Positions 1 through 8,115 of a stretch of 64,000 nt of DNA are shown in pieces. The DNA comes from Symbiodinium kawagutii. Its lineage: Eukaryota > Sar > Dinophyceae > Suessiales > Symbiodiniaceae. Every line of letters begins with the position of its first letter. Positions within the stretch are counted from its first letter, which is position 1. The stretch is from positions 80,221 to 144,220 of the forward strand of contig VSDK01001179.1 of the NCBI GenBank assembly GCA_009767595.1, given 5' to 3'. The notes beneath the pieces are model-generated. The model was not told the origin of the DNA. It saw only the letters and a list, made by a program, of their open reading frames with translations, and made no database searches. The position numbers were made by a program, and so were the translations under genes.

Positions 1-345
1 CTGTGTTCAGTCTGTTGATCATCATTTCAAAGAGGCACCAGTGACCCAGTGGCTCTCATCCCAATATCGCTGCTGAAGGCTCACGCAAAATGCTAGCAAA
101 ACCTGCAGGAATGACTAGCAGCCATGATTTGCTCAGTCTGGGTTATCACCCGAATACGAATGGGTAGACAAACAAATATTATTTGCTGTTTTGCTGAGCG
201 ACCACTTTGAATCATCGTTCACAATCAAAATGAACCAGCATCGGCCAGGTTCAACCATGATTTAGCCAAAAATTGTCACCATGACCATCAGCCAAACCAC
301 AACCCAAGCAGTGGGGAGCTGTTCGTTGCTTCCAGCAGCGGGCAC

Positions 346-393
346 CTGCAGCTCGTACTCGTGGGCCAACTTGAGACCGGCATCCACCTGCGC
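346..393 (-). CDS. Candidate internal exon, 16 codons, unknown protein
   Basis: On the minus strand TTCCAG precedes a 48-nt open segment followed by a GTGCCC donor, so both ends are in phase 0. It encodes a short helical peptide beginning AQVDAGLKLAHEY. No family is recognised. It lies in line with other minus-strand candidate exons to the right, so it may belong to the same gene. The splice sites are plausible but a 48-nt exon could arise by chance. Confidence 0.35.
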
Positions 394-887
394 CTGGAAA
401 CAGCTGCTGTCTTTGCAGTAGCTGCTTGCGGGTTCGTTATGCTTCTTTCATTGTTGTTGATTGATAGGTTCAGAAGCCATTATAGTTATAATCATTAGCC
501 ACTGGTTTCAGCGATGTTGACATCTTTCCACTATTCCCATGTCCTCTTCGGCCATTCAAATCGAAGTGTCTTTCTGGAAAGGCGTCCCGATTGATCTTGA
601 TATTCCATGTCATTCTCACCTGATAAATCGCATGTGTGTGTGTGTGCCATTGCCCTGCCGGAAGGTGAGGATGCTGTAACAACTGCTATGCAGTCGTGTC
701 AGAATCGAATTTACCCACCATCTGACAGTTTACTATCTCCTAGAAGCTGGATGAAAACCTACATAAATGGGTATGAGTCATCTCTGAGTCCTAACCAACC
801 ATCCAAAAAACGAGTATACAAATGTATCAAATCTCCCAACGGTTCAACTAGTTTGGTCATTTATGGGGACAGCCACAGGTGATGTAC

Positions 888-1044
888 AGCCCTTGACCCA
901 GCCATGAGCTGCCATGGTGTTCGCCGTGCCTCGGCTGCTGCGATTTCCTCGAGCAATTGAGATCGCTCATCCTGCGGGAGATACCCGGGAGATGAAGAAA
1001 CCAGTTCCAAACGGCTACCAATGGTTGCCACAAGGTGGGGCCCC
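888..1044 (-). CDS. Candidate exon, helical acidic segment
   Basis: Minus-strand open segment after a CTAG acceptor. The translation contains RLELVSSSPGYLPQDERSQ followed by LLEEIAAAEARRTPWQLMAG, whose composition (Glu/Ala/Leu helix, few rare residues) is protein-like, unlike the surrounding TGGTTGA-rich spacer. The right boundary is set by the acceptor; the left is uncertain (GT or GC donor near 888-893). Product unknown. Same strand and style as the exons at 346 and 3627, so possibly the same gene. Confidence 0.4.
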
Positions 1045-3480
1045 CTAGTTATAAGTTGGAGTTCAAAAGCCATTTAAGTACAGCCATATTTATCAACGTA
1101 CTCTGAAGTGGTGAAAGTGGTTTGTTATGCTTTAATGGCTGATGGTGGTTGATATCAGCTACCAATGCTCAATTGTTTAACAGTTGATAGTGGTTGCAAT
1201 GGTAGAGAGGTACCAATCGTTCCCAGCAATGATTCCGATGATTTAATGGTTGATAGTTCATTGCTGGTAATGTCATGCTTATCAGCAATGATGGTCAACG
1301 ATGGTTTAATGATGCTTGCCAGCAAGTTTCATGATTGATAGCTGTTCCTGACAGTCAATGACAGCTGTCATCCACTAACTGTAGTTATTAACTGTAGTCA
1401 ATCATTCCGCTACAGTTAATGATTGTTCATGACAGTTAATGGTTGATGAGGACATCTCATGACCCGAATCATCTATCAACCTCCCCGTTGCTGCCTTAGC
1501 AGTGCCAGGGACGACAGCCAGTGGCACAGCATCGCCACCGGCCCCGAAGATGGCGGAGGCAGCGGCGGTAGCGGCTGGAGACCTCGAGCCGAAGTCGTGG
1601 ATGGGGATTCCATTTGGTGGCAATCATTGGGTGACGCTGAGAGGCGGAATCACCAGTATGGTTGGTCAATAAGCCATAAGAATAGAGGATAATAACGAAT
1701 GATTGACTATTATTAACCATTAGTCATAGGGGAGAATAATCAACAATAGTAAAAAGAACATACCAACGAAATGCGGTGGTTTCTCCAGCCAGTTTGGGAA
1801 TCCAAAAGTTATGGTTGGTTTATTACTGTAAATGGTTGTTAAACTGGATGATCTGGGGTCCCTTATCTAGTTGTAATCACCAACATAGTTGAAATTACCT
1901 GAGTAATTGTAACTATTGACCAACTTTTGGTTTTGTAACAAATGGTATGTTACCAATAGTCGTGACAGTTGTTGCCGATACCTGTTGAAGAGTGGTTCAA
2001 TGTTGACATTGAGATGATCAACTGATCAACTATTGAATGAACAGTGGTTCATCGATGTTTTTGTTGGCTAGGGTGATTGAATATGGATAAAATTGCAACC
2101 AATAGTTGCAACTACCTGGTAGTTAAATGTTACTGTATGAAGCACTCTTGGAACTGATTGTCGTTTATCATCACCTTGAGATGCTTGACTATTGTTATTG
2201 GTGGGTTCAGAAGCAAGACACATGTAGAAAGGTATTGGAGAGGGGACCAACAGCTAATGGTTGGTTCGTATCCAACAAACAATGAATCCTTGAGCAAAAG
2301 GATCATTTTGGAGATTCTCGCCTCTTTGTCGCAGCTGGCAGTCAACTACACCATCTACATACACAGGTACAAGCACTCCATCAATCCGCTTGGCGGTAGC
2401 AAAGTCATCCAACAATGGTTGGTAGGCCGGGTTTGTTTTCAAGCAAGGATGAAAACTAATACTGGCAATGAAAATCAACCAGAGCTTGCACAGGTTCCTA
2501 CCGAGAGGTTGACAGCAGGTTGCCTAGGAGCCTATGACTTGCAAATCTTTTCCCAAGAAGTGAGCTGGACAATGAGCTAGTGTGGTGTGGCGGTACGGTC
2601 CACACATGTCCACAAGTGCCAAGTGGTTCATGTGCTTCACAGGCGCGGGAAGAAGCTTGGCCAACCACCAGGAACCATCTTTAACCACCCACTGCCATCA
2701 TTCTTCACATGTTTTATCTCCATCCATGTGCAAACATGAGGCAACATCCAGAGCTCACAGACGGGGACCCCTGCGCCGCTGCCATGGATGGGGGCCAACG
2801 CTGATGCACTGGATTGGGCTTCCTGGCTCGCGGGTGGCGAGCGATGACGATGATGATGGATTTTGATGATTTCGATGAAAGAGAGTTCTGATGGTTGTTT
2901 AAAATATGGTTCATTTTGACCATCATGTCGATATGAGATGTTGAAAGTCAAATTGATTTATTGGGTTGATATTGGAAAAACAGAACTTGTTGGACAACCG
3001 GAACAGATATGGACAAGAAAGTTCCCATCACGGCTGGGACCTCCACTGATCATCGAGGTTGATGGTTTGGAAAAGGGTGCTGTTGTCTCACCGACCGGGA
3101 GGACGTACCAACCAGAACGACCGAGGCGTGCGAAAGGAAATTAGTCGAATAATCACTGTATCATGCGGGTTCAAGAGTCAAGAGTATCTTACATTGCAAG
3201 CTTATAATGCGTACAGAGTACAACGGGTCCGCCAAAATATTTGATCAGTGTACAAAAACAAACACAAACCAATGCGATGCAAGGCGTCATCGAACAGAGT
3301 CTAAGCAAACCCTACAAACATTGTTAGGAAACATCCTAGACAAGGGCCGACACTATTGATCAACCATGGAAAAAACAATCACTATGCATGATTCAATTCC
3401 AGCAATGATGAAAATAGGCCAAAACCTACAGTTCGGAGTTGGGATCTACAAAAAAGCCAGCCGCTGCTTCCTATAGTGAG
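1045..3480. other. Spacer or intron rich in TGGTTGA words
   Basis: Apart from the two weak GC-rich candidates at about 1.5 kb and 2.77-2.83 kb (minus reading EAQSSASALAPIHGSGAG after CCAG), this stretch is low-complexity DNA with recurring TGGTTGATGATGG-like words, for example 1130-1460 and 1890-2060. Nothing else is supported. Confidence 0.6.
1485..1582 (-). CDS. Possible Ala-rich exon (strand ambiguous)
   Basis: A GC-rich island in AT-rich spacer. Read on the minus strand after CGAG it gives an Ala/Gly-rich stretch (SPAATAAASAIFGAGGDAV). The plus strand is also open after a TTAG and gives another Ala-rich reading, so the strand rests only on agreement with neighbours. Product unknown. Confidence 0.25.
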
Positions 3481-3626
3481 CCCTATAGTAGGTATGACTT
3501 CCAACCAAGCAATAGCAGTTGTAGAAGGATCTCAGAATGTGGATAGACCCCACTGATCATCAGGATAGAGCAAAAACTGGCCCTGCTGAAGGGGGGTTCG
3601 GCCCTGGTGCAGCTTCCCTTCCATGC

Positions 3627-4203
3627 CTTAGCTTTATCTTTGTTCGCTTCCTTGCTTTGCTGGCTTTCCTCGTCCTTGCTCTTGTCCTTTGTTTGCTTCT
3701 TTTTCTCTTCCTTCTTTGCGTCTTCCTTGGTCTCTTCCTTCTTCTCTTTGCCCTCCTCCTTGATCTCTTCCTTCTTTTTCTCCTTGCCCTTCTCCTTGCT
3801 CTCTTCCTTCGCCTCTTCCTTCTTCTCTTTGCCCTCCTCCTTGATCTCTTCCTTCTGCTCTTTCTCTTTGCCCTCCTTAATTTCTTTCTCTTTGCCCTTC
3901 TCCTTGCTCTCTTCCTTTGCCTCTTCTTTTGCTTCTTCTTTTGCTTCTTCTTTTGCCGGTTCCTTCTTTTTCTCCTTGCCCTCCTCCTTGCCCTCCGTTT
4001 CCTCCTTCTTGCTCTCTTCCTTCACCTCTTCCTTTCCTTTCTCCTCTTTCTCCTCCTTCTTCTCTTTCTCCTCTTTCTCATCTTTGCTCTCTTCCTTTGC
4101 CTCTTCCTTCTTCTCCTCGCTCTTCTCCTTCACCTTCTCCTTCACTGCCTTCTCTTCACTCTCCTCCTTGGCATCCTTCCCAGCCTCAACTTCCACGGCA
4201 AAC
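3627..4203 (-). CDS. Lys/Glu-rich low-complexity exon
   Basis: A minus-strand open segment of about 190 codons starts after a CCAAG acceptor with FAVEVEAGKDAKEE and continues as almost pure Lys/Glu with Ala, Ser and Gly (units such as KEEAKEESKEKGKEKK). It ends near an AAG|GC donor at 3627. The frame stays open beyond both ends (3483-4211). Such a peptide would be a long charged helix. The DNA is a near-homopurine strand, so a simple-repeat expansion that happens to be open is the main alternative. The plus-strand Leu/Phe/Ser-rich ORFs over the same bases are shadows. The LTR retrotransposon begins only 159 bp upstream of this exon in the sense direction. Confidence 0.45.
3640..4190. repeat. 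Polypyrimidine/polypurine tract
   Basis: About 550 bp with almost only C and T on the plus strand (CTTCCT, CTCCTT, CTCTTTGCC units), only sparsely interrupted by G or A. Subunits recur irregularly, for example CTTCTCTTTGCCCTCCTCCTT at about 3740 and 3821. Tracts like this can form triplex DNA. Confidence 0.85.
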
Positions 4204-4361
4204 CTTGGCACATGGGCTTGACATGACGGTTGATCGTCTCACCCTTTACCGTCCAATTGGTTTGCATAATCTACGGAGACGGCTTGATCAGCTAAGTAGC
4301 TGCTGCATTAACTGTGGATTGCTGCTGCTGGTTGGTGGGCTGTTCATAACAACTGGGCTCA

Positions 4362-4366
4362 TAGTG
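4362..4366. repeat. Target-site duplication TAGTG, left copy
   Basis: TAGTG lies immediately left of the left LTR and again immediately right of the right LTR (16276-16280). A 5-bp duplication is normal for Copia integrases and confirms the element ends. Confidence 0.85.
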
Positions 4367-4559
4367 AGTCGAAAAACAGGTGTCCTATGCAGCTTAGCTA
4401 ATTAGTGAAGTGTGAAGGGTTTCCACTGAAGTAGCTCTGCACACCTTTTGTCCTCGTGTCGAACAATGAAGTCTTGTGTTGATCTAGATCGAGCTCTGAG
4501 CCAAGTGCCATGGTAGCAACAACATGTAGTTACAAGGCCCTACAGGGTACCATTCAAGT
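4367..4559 (-). repeat. 3' LTR (left), 193 bp
   Basis: Identical by eye over its full length to 16083-16275. On the element's sense strand it begins ACTTGAATGG and ends TTTTCGACT, so it lacks the usual TG...CA ends. At 193 bp it is short for an 11.9-kb element. Confidence 0.95.
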
Positions 4560-4581
4560 CGGGTGTTTTCCTGTAAGTTGG
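4560..4581 (-). promoter_or_regulatory. Polypurine tract (plus-strand primer site)
   Basis: Directly upstream of the 3' LTR in the sense direction is CAACTTACAGGAAAACACCCG, then the LTR start ACTTGAATGG. The AGGAAAA core is purine-rich but the tract is interrupted by CACCC, so it is a weak polypurine tract. Its assignment rests on position and on a near-copy in the middle of the element (9971-10001). Confidence 0.55.
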
Positions 4582-4647
4582 AAATGTCAACATGGTGCTT
4601 GGCACTTAGCGAGCTCAAAATCTAGCAAATTCAGGCGGCCGCAATTT

Positions 4648-7600
4648 CTAGCCTTCATGCAAACCGCTGCTGGCTTCAGCTACGGATCTAATGTACACTG
4701 CGGGATGGAGCCTCTTTACAAATCCCTGCATTGCCTGGATGATAGCAGATCTCTGTACACTGCCTTTAGTCAGACCGTCACAGACCATGTCTCGAGTGTC
4801 AACCCAAGCCAAAGCTGTTACGATCCGACTGGCAATCAACTGCTTCATCCATGCTACATGGCTGAGTAGGCTCTTTTCGGTAGGACACTTGAAGGTCTCG
4901 TTCCCAATCGCTCCGTGTACGCTACGTGCGTCTATAAAGATGTCGAGTGAAAAGTGGTATCCGCCATCTTCACGGAGCTTCAAGCTAGCATGCGGCGTCA
5001 AAGGGCCACACACTAGCTCGTGCAACGTGACTAGGATTATGAAACTCTGATCCGTGGAAGCAGTCAAGGCTAAGAGCTCAGCAGCAAAGGTGCTGCGAAC
5101 TACAAGTTTATGTGACTGACTTATGGATTCAATCAAGTGATATCTTTCACCGGCCGCAGTCTTACCTACCCGGAAGAACATAGCACCTCTAAGGGCATAG
5201 CCCTTGTCTCCTTCCCTACTGAAGGCCGAATCGGAGTACACATGAAGAGTTCGGCTGCATTTCATCGAAGTGTACGTCAACTTTTGGGGCCTCTTCTGAA
5301 GTTCTCTAGTGAGTGCGTTTAGCTTTCGGATGTGAGCCACTGTGGGGCTCTGAGTTGCTCTTTGGAGTGCAATGATATACACATGTATCCAACTCTGTGT
5401 TAGACAAGCATAAGCAACAGCTCCTAGTAAACTCCAAAATAGCGCTTGAAGTTGTGGGGTGCATTCGGCATCCTTGGGTAGATGATGGTAGTGTTTGGGG
5501 TGTATGGGTTTGAAAGCCTTTACATATTCATCTTGGTCCATGATTACACTTCCGTCAGGTAATCTTTTATGATGTATACCGCAGTTCGTGAAATCTTCAT
5601 CGTGATAAGTTAACTTTCCAAATTCACTCTCCAATCGTTTGGTTAGTCGTTGGATTTCCTGCTCTTCACCTGCCATCTTTATGTCATCTACATGGATAGT
5701 GATTACAAGTACCAACTTTTGGTTCTTAAACATCATCATGAATTGTGGGTCATACATTGATGGCTGTAATCCAAGGTGCTTAAGAAGTTGGACTAATCTT
5801 AGATTAAACGCACGTGGGGCGTCGCGACACCCAGTGCCTGGTTTTAGGCATCTGAGTGCTTCGTGGCGTTCATCAAAATCTTTGTAACCTGGTATCTGGC
5901 GAAGCAGGTGTGCAGTTCCTTTTGGAACAGTGAATGAGATATGCTTTTCTGGTTCACCTGTCAGTGAATGCATTTGTCCAAAGGTTAAACCTTGGAGAAA
6001 AGCTTTTGATATGTCAACTGCGACAAACTTCCACTCAGGGTGACATGCGGCTTCACTGGCAAGAATCTTTTGAGAAATTCTTTGTGCTGTTGCTGAGAAC
6101 GTTACTTCATTATCATCTATTGGTTCTTTAAATCCACGTAGTGCCATTCTTACACGTATCGTACGTTTTCCATCAACATACTTCCATTTGATGACTAGTT
6201 TGGCATCGATGAGGATTCGGCATTCTGCTTTTGGTATGCGTTCAAAGCATTTATACTTTTCCCAAGTTTTATATTCAGCCAGCGTCGCTTCATCCACTAG
6301 AGATTTGTGGATGATCATTTCCTGAGCTGTCAGCAAGTCTGTGTCACGATCAATAACCTCTTTCTTTGCTTCTGCGTTCAAAAACACTGACATTTTCATT
6401 GGGGTGTTATGAAGGATTTGTTCATCATTGAAACAAGCACTGATTTCACCACTAATGAAAAGTTCTAGGTATGGTTCACAATGAGAATCGTACTCCAGAG
6501 TGTCATACAACGATTCAGTGTAAAAGGTCATTTCTTCATCTGGGGGAGGATCATATACATCATAGAATGTGATCATGTCAAGTTCACCGTTATAGACTTC
6601 TTCTCCTTCATTCAATGCAAGATAACATAACTCTTTAAGTTCAGCTACGTCCGATGGATGGGCATCTGCAAAATGCTGGAGAAACAATGCTTCAACCTCG
6701 GGGTTGGAGTCGCTAACATGAGATTCTTCAGTTATAGTACTAAGGCGTCCCACAGACCGATCCACCTCAATATTTCTATCAAGATCCACCGATCGCAATC
6801 CACCGTCAGCACTAGTCCCTGTAGAATCATCAAGTGTCAATCCCCAATCACGACCAACTTGGAAGCACTGCATCACTGCCATGTGATCGAATTGATCACC
6901 GAAAACTTTTGACACTGGCACCATCGAAGTTTCTGAAGAGTGTATTGCCATGTTGTCTGGCACGGTCATGCTCCAATTAAATATGATACTATGTTGGTTT
7001 GTTGATAGTTTTGGTAGCCGGTTGATGTTTCTCCCAATTCGAACAGCTGACACGTCAGTTAACTGCAAGAAATTTTGTATCACAAAGTCAAGAACATGTG
7101 TCATCTTTGGCCATTTCCGGGACGCTTTGGTTAGCCTACCATCAAGGTAGCCAAAAGTTTCGATTCGGCCTGGCGATAGATGTTCAAGAAATTCATGAAT
7201 GTAACTCATTGCATTAATGCCTGTGTCTGGACTTGTGTGTCCATAGAGTGTCATGACATGTACGAAGTGAGCAATGCGAACGTCTTGGATGCGATAAGGC
7301 CTAACCTGTCCATGGATCTTTAAGGTTACAATGCCTTCTTCTCCTTTACATTGAACCACTTCATATGGTCCAGTCCATCCACTGACGTCCTTGCTCGATG
7401 GTGTGCGATACAGTTCAACTATATCACCGGGAGCAAACTTGTTGACGCCGCTTGGTGTTGTGTGAGTTCCCAATGCACGATTGATTCTGGATGCACTGGT
7501 TGCACTGATCATAGATTGCAATGCAAGCTCACGGATGCGTGCGTCAATTCTCTCTTGGATACCTGCATTGTCAGTTATGGGAGGCAAACAAGCTGGTTGT

Positions 7601-8112
7601 CGACCCATCACTACTTGATATGGAGTTACTCCACCGACATGTGTTAATGCATTTCCCATGAAAACACAATTTGCAAGTAGTGTCCCAAAACTGATGTCTA
7701 GTCCTTCTCTGATGGCTTGGGCTTCGTATACGTGCATTGCATGACGAAGGATGGCTCCACGTCTTTCGACGTATCTGGCATGTTGATCTTTTCCTTTTAC
7801 TTTAACATCAACTCCTTGACGTTTCAAACGTGCTTTAGCTGAGTCATTATTAAGGCCAGATTCTGGATCAATTACCAATAGTTTTGGTGGTCCAAAAATT
7901 GAAACCCAGGCTGTTTGAAAGTGATGGAGGAGAGTGTCTTCCGCTTTGTTGGGTACTTCAACTGCCACATGCCAACGTGAAGCTCTGCAAACGAAATGCT
8001 GCACGATATATTCCTTATAGAACAATAGATCCGTTTCAACGACTTCGTTGAAGCTCATTGCAATGGACACTGCTGGTTGTGTTTCTCGTGCTCTTGGTGC
8101 CCATTTCCTACA
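4648..8112 (-). CDS. Pol, second part: integrase core, reverse transcriptase, RNase H (Copia)
   Basis: This frame continues directly from the upstream pol segment after a TAA at 8113-8115; the first Met is at 8070. Numbering from that Met, the integrase catalytic triad is D13 (VETDLL), D68 (LLVIDPESG) and E102 (YVERRGAILRH), with slightly short D-E spacing. An integrase C-terminal basic/SH3-like part follows at about 205-270 (KFAPGDIVELYR). A linker of unknown role leads to a Copia-type reverse transcriptase at about 608-860, with D686 in VAVDISKAFLQG and the catalytic HVDD at 793-796, where Ty1/copia proteins usually have YVDD. RNase H follows at about 938-1060 (D947 in VYSDSAF, E998 in AAELLAL, D1047 in FIDARS). 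The product would copy the RNA genome and insert the cDNA. All core catalytic acids are present, so this half looks intact. Confidence 0.93.
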   Translation of the reverse strand, partial: CRKWAPRARETQPAVSIAMSFNEVVETDLLFYKEYIVQHFVCRASRWHVAVEVPNKAEDTLLHHFQTAWVSIFGPPKLLVIDPESGLNNDSAKARLKRQGVDVKVKGKDQHARYVERRGAILRHAMHVYEAQAIREGLDISFGTLLANCVFMGNALTHVGGVTPYQVVMGRQPACLPPITDNAGIQERIDARIRELALQSMISATSASRINRALGTHTTPSGVNKFAPGDIVELYRTPSSKDVSGWTGPYEVVQCKGEEGIVTLKIHGQVRPYRIQDVRIAHFVHVMTLYGHTSPDTGINAMSYIHEFLEHLSPGRIETFGYLDGRLTKASRKWPKMTHVLDFVIQNFLQLTDVSAVRIGRNINRLPKLSTNQHSIIFNWSMTVPDNMAIHSSETSMVPVSKVFGDQFDHMAVMQCFQVGRDWGLTLDDSTGTSADGGLRSVDLDRNIEVDRSVGRLSTITEESHVSDSNPEVEALFLQHFADAHPSDVAELKELCYLALNEGEEVYNGELDMITFYDVYDPPPDEEMTFYTESLYDTLEYDSHCEPYLELFISGEISACFNDEQILHNTPMKMSVFLNAEAKKEVIDRDTDLLTAQEMIIHKSLVDEATLAEYKTWEKYKCFERIPKAECRILIDAKLVIKWKYVDGKRTIRVRMALRGFKEPIDDNEVTFSATAQRISQKILASEAACHPEWKFVAVDISKAFLQGLTFGQMHSLTGEPEKHISFTVPKGTAHLLRQIPGYKDFDERHEALRCLKPGTGCRDAPRAFNLRLVQLLKHLGLQPSMYDPQFMMMFKNQKLVLVITIHVDDIKMAGEEQEIQRLTKRLESEFGKLTYHDEDFTNCGIHHKRLPDGSVIMDQDEYVKAFKPIHPKHYHHLPKDAECTPQLQALFWSLLGAVAYACLTQSWIHVYIIALQRATQSPTVAHIRKLNALTRELQKRPQKLTYTSMKCSRTLHVYSDSAFSREGDKGYALRGAMFFRVGKTAAGERYHLIESISQSHKLVVRSTFAAELLALTASTDQSFIILVTLHELVCGPLTPHASLKLREDGGYHFSLDIFIDARSVHGAIGNETFKCPTEKSLLSHVAWMKQLIASRIVTALAWVDTRDMVCDGLTKGSVQRSAIIQAMQGFVKRLHPAVYIRSVAEASSGLHEG

Positions 8113-8115
8113 TTA
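8113..8115 (-). other. In-frame TAA inside the integrase zinc finger
   Basis: The reading runs IIATCR, TAA, CRKWAPR and on into the integrase core in the same frame. In this family the finger ends in C-x-x-C; here the stop occupies the second x. One base change would restore the frame. It is either a recent nonsense mutation or a readthrough site. Confidence 0.85.

Noticed and set aside
3537-4226. Plus-strand Leu/Phe/Ser-rich ORFs of about 200 codons
   Set aside because: They are the complement of the Lys/Glu purine tract; composition is only pyrimidine-rich codons.
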